From assembly GCA_017354895.1 (NCBI GenBank), contig CP071497.1:496001-560000 (forward strand): a stretch of DNA of 64,000 nucleotides, read 5' to 3'. Each line of letters opens with the position of its first letter. Position 1 is the stretch's first letter. The position numbers and the translations under genes are program-made. The DNA is from Podospora comata (lineage: Eukaryota > Ascomycota > Sordariomycetes > Sordariales > Podosporaceae). Positions 33,422 to 44,159 of the stretch are shown piece after piece. The notes under the pieces were generated by a model, which saw nothing but the letters and a program-made list of their open reading frames with translations, had not been told where the DNA came from and searched no databases.

Positions 33422-34731
33422 ATGAAGTTCAACGCGACCCTCTTTGGTCTCACCGGCCTTCTCGGCCTGGCATTGGCCGCCGTCCCGATTAAGAACGATG
33501 GCATCTCGGCCGACATTGTTGTGCCCGAAAAGTACATCGTCAAGTACAAGGCCAGCGCCGACGCTGGAAGAAAGAAGAAGCACGAGTCCGACATCACCAA
33601 CAAGGCCAAGAAGAAGAACAAGAAGGGTGTTGTCGAGTCCATCAACATCGACGGCCTTTCGGGATACGTTGCCGAGATTCCCGACTCGGAACTCAAGGAG
33701 CTGAGGGATTCCGACTTGGTGAGTGGCCTCTGACCCAAGCTTGGGAAAGATCATGCTGACAACCGGCCCAGATCGAATACATCGAGAAAGACACCGTGAT
33801 CCAGATCAACGCCGTCGCCGCCCCTCGGGCCGCCGCTGACCCTGTCGAAGAGAAGCACCAGCTTGCGAAGCGTGCCTATGTCACTCAACTCCACGCCGCT
33901 TGGGGCCTGGCTCGCATCTCGCGCCGTTCCACCTGGAACTCCGGCTACTACTACGACAACACCGCTGGCCAAGGTATCCGTGTCTATGTTCTTGACAGCG
34001 GCATCCGCACCACCCACGTCGAGTTCGAAGGACGCGCCGTCTGGGGCGCCAACTTCATCACCGGATCCCCCAACACTGACGAGTACGGCCACGGCACCCA
34101 CGTTGCTGGCACCATCGCCAGCAAGACCTATGGTGTTGCGAAGAAGGCCACCGTTGTCGCCGTCAAGGTCCTCGACAAGAACGGCTCCGGCACCATGTCC
34201 GGCCTGATCTCCGGCCTCAACTGGGTTGTGAACAACGCCAAGGCCCGCGGCATCGCCAAGAAGGCCGTCATCAACATTTCTCTCGGTGGTGGCTACACTG
34301 CCTCCGTCAACGCTGCTGTCAAGGGGGCCACTGATGCTGGCCTCACCGTGGTTGTGTCTGCCGGCAACAGCAACGCCAACAGTGCCAACTATTCCCCTGC
34401 CTCGGCTCCCTCTGCCATCACCGTCGGTGCCATTGACGGTACTGGATATCGCGCCTGGTTCTCCAACTGGGGCAACCTCGTCGACATCTTCGCCCCTGGT
34501 GTCTCCGTCCTCAGCGCCTACCACACCAGCAACACTGCCACCTGGTACATGGACGGCACCAGCATGGCTGCTCCCCACGTTGCCGGTCTCGCTGCTTACT
34601 TCATCGCCAAGGAGAACCTGTCGGGCTCCCCTGCTGTGACCAACCGAATTCTTGGTGCGGCTGTCACCGGTAGTATCGGGGACCCCAAGGGCAGCTGGAA
34701 CCGCCGTGCTTACAACGCCGGTGGTGCCTAA
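33422..34731 (+). CDS. secreted subtilisin-like serine protease (proteinase K type)
   Basis: Preproprotein of 418 residues in two exons, 33422-33718 and 33772-34731; the 53-base intron has donor GTGAGT and branch CTGAC. A signal peptide ([20 protein letters not shown]) is followed by an I9 inhibitor propeptide ending near the EYIEKD segment. The mature domain has all three catalytic motifs: Asp in VLDSGI, His in HGTHVAG and Ser in [11 protein letters not shown], with the oxyanion Asn in SAGNSN. The propeptide is unusually Lys-rich (KKKNKK). Family members are extracellular alkaline proteases used for nutrition or attack on other organisms. All motifs are intact. Confidence 0.96.
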
Positions 34732-35184
34732 GCATGAGCCGCTGGGTCTTGGGTTGTTTCGTTTGCGTGTTTCTGGGTTTTCTTCTATTGCCTAGTCATG
34801 ACTTCAATGCGGCTTCTTTCGGGAGGATGGAGAAGAGGGAAGAATTGTTGTTGGTCGTCGCTCCTTCAGTGTCCGGTTTCCTGTAATTGTACTTGTTATC
34901 GTCGATAGAGTTATGGGAATCGATTCTCTCGTGGTCAAACCCTCGTATTCCCGGCCTAGGTCCATCCTCGATGTAGTCGTAATGCCGTGCTTGGCCAGCT
35001 GCAAAGCGCAAGGTGGTAATCTTGGCCATGCCTAAATGGACTTCAAAGCCGCCACGTTAGCAGGCCACACGGCAGAGCAATGTGTGGGGGTAACAAACCT
35101 CTTGGATTTGTCAACTGCCCTTCATCTTTGCCGCAACTTCTGGAAACGCCAAAGTCATCAGACTCTGGTCGACTAGCTGTGAAC
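34732..35184. other. short intergenic stretch before OYE gene
   Basis: No separate gene was seen. The last 105 bases are in frame with the OYE gene and open with another ATG at 35080. Confidence 0.4.
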
Positions 35185-36567
35185 ATGACCGCTACGGGGC
35201 CTTCTCCCGTCATTGCTGACCCCTCTCCGCTGGGTTCCCCTCTCTCCTTCGAGTTTTCTGGCCGGACAGCGCCTAACCGCTTTCTCAAGTCGGCCGCCAC
35301 CGAAAAAGTAGCCACCTATGACCCAAACGACAGGCTCTCCAGCGGCATTCCCAACGATGAGCTGTTCCGGCTGTACGGTACCTGGGCGTCAGGCGGCTTC
35401 GGCACAATCGTAACCGGCAACATCCTCATCGACCCTGACCACCTCGAGGGCCCCGGTAACATGATCATCCCCGTCGACGCACCGCTTGACGGTCCCCGCT
35501 TCGAAGGATTCCGCCGTCTGGGATCTGTCGGAAGACAACATGGGTCTCTCTTCATCGGCCAAGTCAACCATCCCGGCCGCCAATGCGTCTACGCCCTGCA
35601 ACCCAATCCCATCTCAGCCTCTGACGTTCAACTGCTCGTCGACATGCTTGGTGCAACCTTTGGCAAACCGCGTGCTGCCACCATCGAGGAGATCCAATCG
35701 ACCGTGGCGGCCTTTGTCCATGCGGCGGTGTACCTCGACAAAGCAGGCTGGGACGGAGTCCAGCTTCACGGTGCCCACGGGTACCTCATCGCACAATTCT
35801 TGTCCTTGACCACCAACCTCCGCACTGACGCTTATGGCGGGTCCCTTGCCAACCGGGCGAGGATCATCACCGAGATTGCCGCTGGCATCAGGGAGCAGTG
35901 TCGAAAGGACTTTATTCTCGCCATCAAGATCAACAGCGTAGAGTTCCAAGCCGATGGGTTCACCGTTGAAGAGGCGTCCGAGCTGTGCGAGATCTTGGAG
36001 AAGGCAGGCTTCGACTTTGTGGAGCTCAGCGGCGGAACATACGAGGAAATGGCGCTGACGCACAGGCGAGAGTCGACCAAAGCCAGGGAGGCATTCTTTT
36101 TGGATTTCGCAGAAAAGATTGCGCCGCGCCTGAACAAGACCAAGGTCTATGTGACTGGGGGTTTCAGGACTGCCAAGGGCATGGCGGACGCGCTGCAGAG
36201 TGTGGATGGTGTTGGAATGGTGAGGGCTGTTTGCAACAATCCGAATCTTCCGGCCGAGATACTGGAGGGCAAGAAGACAGCTGCGCCGGTGATTGCTGGG
36301 GGGGTGTATTTTGACGATTTTCTTCTAACGGGGGGCTTGGCGGGACTGCAGATGCGACTGATGGGGCATTCGTTGCCTGTGCTCAATGTTGAGGATGACG
36401 CAGAGGTCGAAGAGTTCAAGAAGGCGCTGGAGTTGAATCTGAAGGGACTTGTGAAGGGAGGGTTGTTTGAGAATATGGACCTTGGGTTTCTAGGGGCGAG
36501 AGGACCTGATGTTGAGAGAAGAGTGCGAGATATTCAGGCTTCCAGGGCCACACTGCGCTCAGGATAG
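35185..36567 (+). CDS. NADH:flavin oxidoreductase, old yellow enzyme type
   Basis: Intronless FMN enzyme of 460 residues from the ATG of MTATGPSPVIAD; an in-frame ATG at 35080 would add 35 residues without conserved sequence, so the inner start is preferred. Barrel motifs include GRTAPNRFLKSA near the start, GQVNHPGRQ, and the substrate/FMN pair HGAHGYLIAQFLS followed by NLRTDAYGGSLANRARI, typical of the YqjM/2,4-dienoyl-CoA reductase branch. It would reduce activated C=C bonds with NAD(P)H. There is no signal peptide. It lies 450 bases downstream of the protease on the same strand with no evident link. Confidence 0.92.
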   Translation: MTATGPSPVIADPSPLGSPLSFEFSGRTAPNRFLKSAATEKVATYDPNDRLSSGIPNDELFRLYGTWASGGFGTIVTGNILIDPDHLEGPGNMIIPVDAPLDGPRFEGFRRLGSVGRQHGSLFIGQVNHPGRQCVYALQPNPISASDVQLLVDMLGATFGKPRAATIEEIQSTVAAFVHAAVYLDKAGWDGVQLHGAHGYLIAQFLSLTTNLRTDAYGGSLANRARIITEIAAGIREQCRKDFILAIKINSVEFQADGFTVEEASELCEILEKAGFDFVELSGGTYEEMALTHRRESTKAREAFFLDFAEKIAPRLNKTKVYVTGGFRTAKGMADALQSVDGVGMVRAVCNNPNLPAEILEGKKTAAPVIAGGVYFDDFLLTGGLAGLQMRLMGHSLPVLNVEDDAEVEEFKKALELNLKGLVKGGLFENMDLGFLGARGPDVERRVRDIQASRATLRSG

Positions 36568-38866
36568 TGGGGCTGGAAGTGTTTCTTCCCATCCCACGCC
36601 CAAGGGGTGATGCTGTGGGGTCATGCTTAACATATATGAGCCCCCCCGTGATGTATTTCAGTGGTTTATATGCAAATTGACATTTTGTCTGGCCATAGAG
36701 AGGCTCGTCACTACATTGAATCTCGTGTGTTAGGGTTGCAGCAGGGCATTTAGAGACCCCACTGCAAGTCCAGCGCGTCTCATATTTGGTGATCTATCTG
36801 TGCTGACGGAAAGCCACCATGACCTCACATACACTGATTACATATACCACTTGAGGATGGGAAATGCCAGCCAAATGCCCTGTATCGTTCTAGATAACCT
36901 AAGATGGACTCCCTTTACCCCCATCTTGCTCAATCCCCATTGCTATGCTCCTCCACGGATCGTTAAGCCCATCCAGTCCTAACCTGCACTCTCCCCCACA
37001 GCCCCAACTGCGGCGGCGATGCATTACCGACCGCAATCACCTCATCTTCATCAATGTCAGTGGAGTGATTACCCAAAAGAACGCTGGGCGCTTTTCCGGT
37101 ACCCAAATATTCGAAAGAATCTGCCGTCGATACAAGGCCCTTAGTACGCGCAAGACTCATCTCTGTAAAAGGTTTGGCTCGATTGATTGTCAGAACCCAG
37201 GGTGCTTTCCCCCATGGTGGATACCTTTCCTCTGTTGCCTGTTTCACCTGGGCCTGCCATGGGAGGTGCGGTTTGGTAAGACGCCCTGCGACGACAAGTG
37301 CGATTTGATAAGAGCTCCCAAGGCCGTGGGTGGCAGCTATGGGTAGAACGACCATGAGTCCGGAAAGCATTAAACTCTGTCGTTAAAGGAAGATTGGTGA
37401 ATCGAAATATTGCAAACCCTCGGACACCCGTGTATTCCCCTCAGGTCATCAACTTCGACAATCTGGACTTTTCCATGGCTACGACGAGGTGCTTGACAAC
37501 ACTACAATAACGTCCATTGACCACCCTGCCCCCATTTGCAGCGAAACGACTCTCATATGTTGAAACGATAACGAAGCAAAACGATGTTCTGGGGGGGATT
37601 CTGACCCACCATGGCTGGATTGGGTGCTCAAACCCGCCAGCAAAGAGACAAAACGGAAGGAGAAACCTAGATAATGGACACCAATGGCGGCTAGACATGC
37701 AGACAGCTAATTTTAATACACCAAAGAAATGACACATCGGACTTACCACACCTTTGAAGCATGGCAAGCCCTCCCCCGGCAACACCACTCATATCCAACT
37801 CCACCTCAGCAACAGTATCAACACCAGCCTCGGGGGAGGGGGTTTTAATCTGGAGGTTTCTTTGGTTAGCTGGTAGCTGTGGCTGCGGTGATGTCACTTT
37901 GTGTAATTCTTTCGATGACTCTCCACTAGGCGGTGCCGTGTTTTGCGTGTCTTTTTCTTCCCATGAATATCGCTAGAGCGAGCGGGTCGGTGATGACTTG
38001 TAAGTTGTCTGTGCTCGGTACAAGCTCAGACGTGCTTGATACAAACTCTGACACACCCGTCGTGAGCCCTGTGGAGAGTTATGTTGCTTGTTGGCACTAG
38101 AGTGCTGGGGGCAAGCTTAAAATAATTCCTGACGCCGTTGATGTTCGTAGCCGATCATTCGGAGCATATGTGGCAAGAGATGGAGGGGAGCCCTTCATGT
38201 TGATCATGTCGAGAACAGGAAGGAAATATCAGGAGGGGACACGGATGTTTGATTGAGGCCCGGGGTTGGCGGCCCTGTGCCGGAGTACCTCAGCTGCTTC
38301 ACCACCGATCTTGAGCCGTGTTAGCAATCTTTCTACAATTGCTGGCGCGCCACTCCTAGCAAAAACTTTCCAATGGTGGTCTCGCCAAGAGTCATGATGA
38401 TGTCGGCAGGCTTTGGCCCCCCGGCTTGGAAAAGCTTGATAACTCATAACCCGCATGACGCTCGAATTCCTACCAAGGGTACGCTCATTGTTACTGGTAC
38501 CTCGATCAAGAAACAACGATCTGACTTACCTGACGGTTCACGGTCGCCCACAGTGCCAGACATGATGCAGCAGACACCTCGTGACATTTGTGATCTACCT
38601 TCCTTATCTTCAAAGACCCAATACGCATATATTTCAGGCCACTTTACTGAATTTAAACGCTCATGGGTTGTTTTGAGAGGCGTACACACTCTTTCAATGG
38701 TTTACTAATTATCTTTCCATGCCCAAGAACCATTTGGAAAGGCCCGTCAACCATCTTTAATGGCCTGTTGACTATCTTCAAATGCCTCTTAACTGTCTTT
38801 GGAGACCTACTATGCATCTATTCTTCATACCTAGTCCTTATAAAAACCCACATCAAGTACCTGGTC
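36568..38866. other. intergenic, no gene recognised
   Basis: About 2.3 kb with scattered short open frames and no family motifs on either strand. Its right end carries an imperfect internal repeat (38685-38812). Confidence 0.45.
38685..38812 (+). repeat. imperfect tandem repeat of about 27 bases
   Basis: Units resembling CCATCTTTAATGGCCTGTTGA follow each other about four times with growing differences. They read through as IFNGLL-, IFKCLL- and VFGDLL-like peptides next to the DUF7924 relic. Confidence 0.4.
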
Positions 38867-39458
38867 CGTCACAACAACGCCATCCCTTTAACCGGAACCC
38901 GTCCCCAACCGGACTACTCTGTTGGTTTCAGAAGAGAGGCATTTACTGATGACCAGCTCGCCAAACTGTCGCCATTCATTGGCGACTTTCATCGCCGGGG
39001 ACCAGTCTTTCTTCATGGCCACGTACTATATGTACTTCCCCTTCCTGGTCTGTGAGTTGAAGTGCGGCGCCGCGGCACTCGATGTTGCAGACCGGCAGAA
39101 CGCCCACAGCATGACACTTGCAGTGCGGGCCATCGTCGAGCTCTTTCGTGCTTTGAATCGCGAGGATAAGGTCAACCCCCAGATTCTCGCCTTCTCCATC
39201 TCGCACGACCACCGGTCGGTACGGATCTACGGCCACTACCCGGTGATAGCTGGCAATTATGCCATATATTACCGCCATCCAATCCATAGTTACGATTTTA
39301 CAACACTCGACGGAAGGGACAAATGGACAGCTTACCAATTCACCAAGAATGTATACGATACATGGATGCCCGCTCACTTCAAAAACATCTGCTCCGCCAT
39401 TGATCAGTTACCCTCAAATTTGGACTTTGATGTCCCACCGCTTTCTGAGGCAACCTGA
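38867..39458 (+). pseudogene. DUF7924 domain fragment
   Basis: The plus strand encodes the conserved core of the fungal DUF7924 family: IPLTGTRPQPDYSVGFRRE, then FFMATYYMYFPFLVCELKCG, DRQNAHSMTLAVRAIVELF and FTKNVYDTWMPAHF. The first segment is in a different frame from the rest, with one shift near 38990, and no N-terminal half or start codon is present, whereas complete members are several hundred residues longer. It is a decayed copy. The family is common and often multicopy in fungi; its function is not established. Confidence 0.65.
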
Positions 39459-40000
39459 CTTTCCCATGACTTGGGGAGCCTGATGCCTGTTGTGAAAGAC
39501 AGCCGGACAAGCAAGGCTGAGCTGCATGCGGTCACTCCGGACACCTCATTCGCAGGGTCGGGGGTGGCAAAGAGGAGGAAAGGAGCATTACCCGCAAAGT
39601 GATTCCCTGACGGGTCATCCTCGCGTGCCATCTCTCCTATGCCCTGAGCTGCAGATGACCTCTGGACGACGGGGTTAAGACGCATTCAGCGTGCCTCCAC
39701 GCCTCCCACGGCCGATTTCCCCGTGTTCGGCTAAGAATGACAGGCTGTCTCTTCGTAGCGGGCCTCCATTCCGCCAGCTACTCCACCGGGATCAAGGTTC
39801 TCAAGTTGATCCAAACCTTTCCACCCGTCATTAATATCGGACGCTGTCCCTGCCTGCCCATAACCCAGCCCCCAGCTGGGCGGGTGCAGCCCGAGTTATT
39901 TGGGGGGGTGTACTTCGATAAAGTTTCTTCTTTATACTACTATTAGTTATTCATCCAAGAACTTCGCGAGCCTCTTTGCAGAAATTCTTCTTGGACCTCG
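39459..40000. other. intergenic, no gene recognised
   Basis: Nothing supportable was seen on either strand. Confidence 0.4.
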
Positions 40001-40342
40001 ATGCCCGCATCGTCATCTTCGGGCATAATGCCACAACAACCCAGACTTCCCATGGAATCAACAACAACGCTCGCACTGGACATAGCAGAGGGATCTCTCC
40101 TCAAGGATGGCTTATTAGCTTTTGATGACCCACTGGTTGGGGAAGGTATCGCGGAGATGGAGAAGAGAGGCTTCCCATACTTCACGGAATACGGCTCGGA
40201 TTTCTGCGAAGAGTTCGCCTTTGATGAGGTAAAGAGACACAGTCATTCCATCTCATGGTAGCTACCTAACAAGCTTTAGCGCATCCGATTCATCTTCGAA
40301 GCCTCCTTCGAAAAATGCAGCCTTGGTCATTGGCTAAGATGA
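40001..40342 (+). CDS. possible small two-exon protein, unidentified
   Basis: Exons 40001-40228 and 40280-40342 join in frame through a 51-base intron (donor GTAAAG, branch CCTAAC, acceptor TTTAG) to give 96 residues. Sequence includes LLKDGLLAFDDPLVGEG and ends FIFEASFEKCSLGHW. Reading through the intron hits a stop, so splicing is needed. There is no signal peptide or known motif. It could be the remnant of a longer gene. Confidence 0.3.
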
Positions 40343-40633
40343 GGGGAATTTCCTGGAAATGTTGAATGCTATAGGAGGGGCGGTCCAAAGGCCGGTCGCT
40401 ACGTTCTGATGGTTCATCTGTGGGCCAAAGGATCGCAAGTAGCATATTATGTCGGTTCGCACCATCATAACATAACAACTTCGAGGGACAATCGGTCTTT
40501 ATATGAGATACCGCTTTCTGAGCTTAATTGTGTCGGCTCTAAGCCTAAGCACAAAAAGTCCCCAGATAGTAGTTCGTAACCCCATATCACTCAGTGAAAT
40601 GAGACGGTCTTATCTTATTGCCCACCCTGGTAA

Positions 40634-41095
40634 GAAACACTGCTTGACACCAACGACCCCAACGACTACCCGAACCTCGCGGCCCAATTCACCGCCATCA
40701 GCCTCGGCCACATGGACCGCATCAAGAAGGAACTCGACATGAAGAGGAAGCCTGGAACGATACGCCGTCCACAGGGAGAATATTCTGGCAAGTACTGGAA
40801 CGAGATCAAGAACTTCTGCATCGAGGTCATTGAGATGGACGGCAAGTTAGAGATGCGTTTCCAGGGGAGAGAGTCTGAGGCGTTTGAGCTTGCTCATTAT
40901 GAGGATGATACGTTTACTTGGTGGATGCCGTATGATGAGATTGCTCGGCGGGGTCGGTATATTGGCGACTATGCTGCTTTGTATGACTTGATCAAGTTCT
41001 CGAGCTCGGCGGGGGGTGGAATTGACACACTGGGATGGGCTTGGAACCTCAACTTGCCGGATGAGATTGCTACTTTTTCAGCGGAGGGGAAGTGA
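40634..41095 (+). pseudogene. C-terminal fragment of a beta-lactamase-family protein
   Basis: The frame opens directly after a stop and reads TLLDTNDPNDYPNLAAQF, then GKYWNEIKNFCIEV and ending with HYEDDTFTWWMPYDEIARRG. This matches the C-terminal domain of fungal serine beta-lactamase-like (EstB type) proteins. The catalytic domain with SxxK, several hundred residues long, is absent upstream, so this is the tail of a truncated gene. The reading frame of the tail itself is clean. Confidence 0.6.
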
Positions 41096-41361
41096 GGGTG
41101 GTTGGGTTGGTACACGTTCTAGTAAGATGGAGGGGGTGCGATTTTCATGTTGTCTAAGTCTTTGCTTTTCTCCTTAGGCTCGGGGGGAGCCAGAAGGATC
41201 TCAGGGGTGGATCTTGTTGAGTGTGTGAACCCAGAGAGTTAATTGAAGCGTTGAATTGAACCGATCATATTCTGTGATAAAGCAAAAGATGTGCGTAATG
41301 ATTTCCAAGAACCGCGAGAGTAGATAGTAAGTAAGGTAGTAAAAGTGTTTCCAAAAGCCCC

Positions 41362-43455
41362 CTAATGCTCACAAAAGCTATACTCCTTCTCCCTCCACGT
41401 CGACTCGGCATTCTTTATAAACCCCGACCTCTCCTTCATCAACTCCAGACGATGCTCCTCGGCCTCCTTCCTGCTCATCGGCAACGCATCTCCCAACTCC
41501 TCCCGCACCATCTCCACCAGCTCAGGGGGCAGTTTCCACGCCGAAGCCACTTTGCCGCTCGCCATAGCCTCGGCAAGTTCCTCCTTTGCCAATCCCCTCT
41601 CAAGCAATATCTGGGCCACCTCCGCCGGGATCTTTCCCTCAGACCCAGAGTCAGCTGAGCCGGCCCGGCGGCGGAACGTTAGATCAGCCCACCACTCAGC
41701 CTGCTGAGGCGGGACGTTGGCCGTGCTGATGATCCTCGTGAAGGGATCAACAAGCCAGAGGGCAATAAATCGCCTGTGCCCCGGTCTGGTCGAATCAGCG
41801 AGCTTGAACCCAGAGACCCGATGGTGGAACACGTTGGGAAAAGCAAGCATCCTCCCCTGAGGAGTGAGCACGCTGCCGTAGTGCTGAAGACAAGCCGAGC
41901 CGGAGCCAGAACCAAAAAACGCGCCGTAGACGCTCTGCATCCAGTGAAAGCCGTCTTGTCCAATGTTTTCAAACGGGCCCTCGTCTTGTAGGTAATCGGC
42001 TGTGCAGGTGCGGAACTCGAGCTGGCTCTCGGTGATGTTTTCCGAGTCGAGGTAGTACAGCGCGGTGCCGACAATGTGCTCGTTCATCATGCCCTCGACG
42101 TGCCAGCCGCCAGCTGGGAACTCTGGCTTCTCGGGAGTGAGCTCGATGGAGGCCATCTTGACGATGATCTGAAGACCGGTGTCCTTGAACTTGTGGCGGA
42201 GGGTTTTCTTTGGGGTGACGTCGTACTTGACTTTGGGGATTTTGGACAAGGGCGGTGGCGGAGGGAAGACAGGCTCGCCTTTGTCCTCTTCGTCTTCGTC
42301 CTCTTCGTCTTCGTCGTTCTCCTCCTCCGCATCTTCCTCTTCCAAGCCCTCCTCGTCCGGATTGTGTATCTGCCTGTTTCCGACTCTCCCGACCCCCTTT
42401 TTGCTTTCATTGCTGGTCAAAGATTCCTTGGGCATCCAAAGCTCCTCATTTTCGTCATCAGGATTCTCAGGGATCATGCGAGGTTCCGTGCGGCCGGCGG
42501 CGATAGCCTTCCAACCACCATGGATCTGAGTCAGGCATTGGTCCCACATGGGCAGGGCCTTCTCAATCAGTTGTTCCAGGCTTCGGTAGATGCCCTTGTA
42601 CTTGACTGGGTGCAGGTTGTTGATATAACTGGTGAATTTCACCCCCCCCTCTTCGGTGAACTTGACGTTTGCCGGTAGCCACTGGTAGTCGTCGGACCAA
42701 TAGCTGTATTCAACGTTTTTCCCAAACACAGACCTTCGAACGTTTGTCTGGGCACGGGTTTCGATCCACTTGGGGATAACAACACCCTTGCCAGCCCATT
42801 TATCGATGGCATCTTCCACTCCGACGACTTCGTCCTCGAAGAAACGCGAACGGCCGTAGACCAGGGGATACATGGATGGGTGGACAAGATCCTGGACCGT
42901 TTCGTTCGTGTTAGGATGCCAGTCTGGATTCACCGCTTGATCGGCCTGTAGACGATCAAATCCCTCTTTCAGAGCAGCCTGAAGCTGAGGAGACACAAGA
43001 GTGTCCGACTTGGCAGCCATGTAACTGGCATCGAGGGTGGGAACGAGGGATGTCCTCTTGAAGTATTCGGCTTTGTGGCGGAGCTCCTCGATGCAGTACT
43101 CGACCGAGGCCTGGTCGAGAACGTTTTTGGCTCTTTTTGGGTACCAACTGTGGTCTCCCGATGGGTCGCGTTGGATGTGGTCGATGCGGTTCCAGAGGTC
43201 CTCCTCAGGCCAGGCCAGAGCCTCCTTGCGCCACTTGTCGGCGATGGCATCATCAAAGACCTTGACGTGCCAATCAGGCTTGTCGGACAGGCGGTCCATG
43301 ACTAGCATCATGGCCACCTCCCGGACCGTGATGGGCGAGGATTTTTTCATGCAGTCTGGATGGATGCCCATGGGGTATTCGATGGCATTGTTGTCGGGGA
43401 TGTGTCGCAAGTCTAGCTTCCAGCCAGGATAGCATTTTGCTTCCTTTTGTTCCAT
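41362..43455 (-). CDS. DUF4246 protein, putative Fe(II)/2OG-type fold
   Basis: Intronless protein of 697 residues starting MEQKEAKCYPGWKLDLRHIP. It matches the fungal DUF4246 family along its length. The C-terminal half has WHVEGMMNEHIVGTALYYLD, then FPNVFHHRVSGFKL and PGHRRFIALWLVDP, giving a His-x-Glu, a distal His and an Arg laid out like an iron/2-oxoglutarate site; this assignment is inference. A very acidic insert (about residues 375-400, Glu/Asp only) separates the halves and comes from a GAC/GAG repeat. There is no signal peptide. It is divergent from the reductase gene at 44160 with 704 bases between. Confidence 0.85.
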   Translation of the reverse strand: MEQKEAKCYPGWKLDLRHIPDNNAIEYPMGIHPDCMKKSSPITVREVAMMLVMDRLSDKPDWHVKVFDDAIADKWRKEALAWPEEDLWNRIDHIQRDPSGDHSWYPKRAKNVLDQASVEYCIEELRHKAEYFKRTSLVPTLDASYMAAKSDTLVSPQLQAALKEGFDRLQADQAVNPDWHPNTNETVQDLVHPSMYPLVYGRSRFFEDEVVGVEDAIDKWAGKGVVIPKWIETRAQTNVRRSVFGKNVEYSYWSDDYQWLPANVKFTEEGGVKFTSYINNLHPVKYKGIYRSLEQLIEKALPMWDQCLTQIHGGWKAIAAGRTEPRMIPENPDDENEELWMPKESLTSNESKKGVGRVGNRQIHNPDEEGLEEEDAEEENDEDEEDEDEEDKGEPVFPPPPPLSKIPKVKYDVTPKKTLRHKFKDTGLQIIVKMASIELTPEKPEFPAGGWHVEGMMNEHIVGTALYYLDSENITESQLEFRTCTADYLQDEGPFENIGQDGFHWMQSVYGAFFGSGSGSACLQHYGSVLTPQGRMLAFPNVFHHRVSGFKLADSTRPGHRRFIALWLVDPFTRIISTANVPPQQAEWWADLTFRRRAGSADSGSEGKIPAEVAQILLERGLAKEELAEAMASGKVASAWKLPPELVEMVREELGDALPMSRKEAEEHRLELMKERSGFIKNAESTWREKEYSFCEH

Positions 43456-44159
43456 GTTGATGGCTGGTTTATGGAATGGCTGGTTCGTGGAGGTAACGGC
43501 GTGATGCAGAATTGGCTGTCTGGAAGTCGGAGTGATGAATGTCTTGACAGTCAGAAGTCGTCCAATATCTAATTAACATGCTGACGGGGACGTGGTGTAG
43601 TTGTTGCTCTGCCTGAGGTTTGCCTGCTGGAGTGGGGATGATGCGGTGGTTAGCGCTGCTCTGCCTGGCCTGCCTGGCCTGCCTGGCTTGGCAGAGTTGA
43701 CAGAGGTCTTGACAACTGTTCGGAGAGTTCAATGGTGCCGCATCTGGAAATGGGTTCTTTTCTATACCCAAACGAGTCAAGGCCCGGTGACATGGTGTTG
43801 GAACAGAGTTGTTGATGTATTGAAGGAGAAAGTAGCTACTGAGTGCTCTGGCAAGAGAAAAGAAACCAGCCCAGGTTGGCCCTGCTCGGCCAAATTCGGC
43901 AGCCAGAACAGCAAGTTCTGTACTCAATCTGTAATTCCCCAGTTTGTTGTCTTCCAGGAGGAACAAAGCTACCTATCTGCTCCACCGTATTATCAGTACC
44001 TATCGATTGTTGTTATCTTTGACGACGGGACGTCGGTGGATACCAGTCGTCAACCACGAAGTCTTTCTCATTGGTCATACCATTTATAGGTAAGTGCTTG
44101 GCATCCGCTGCTCTCACCAAAACCTACGCGGGGCTGCCCACACACTTCAATGCCACATC
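43456..44159. other. divergent intergenic region
   Basis: This lies between the DUF4246 and reductase starts and may hold both promoters. A short tandem repeat of CTGCCTGGC units occurs near 43653-43690. No TATA box was clear. Confidence 0.4.
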
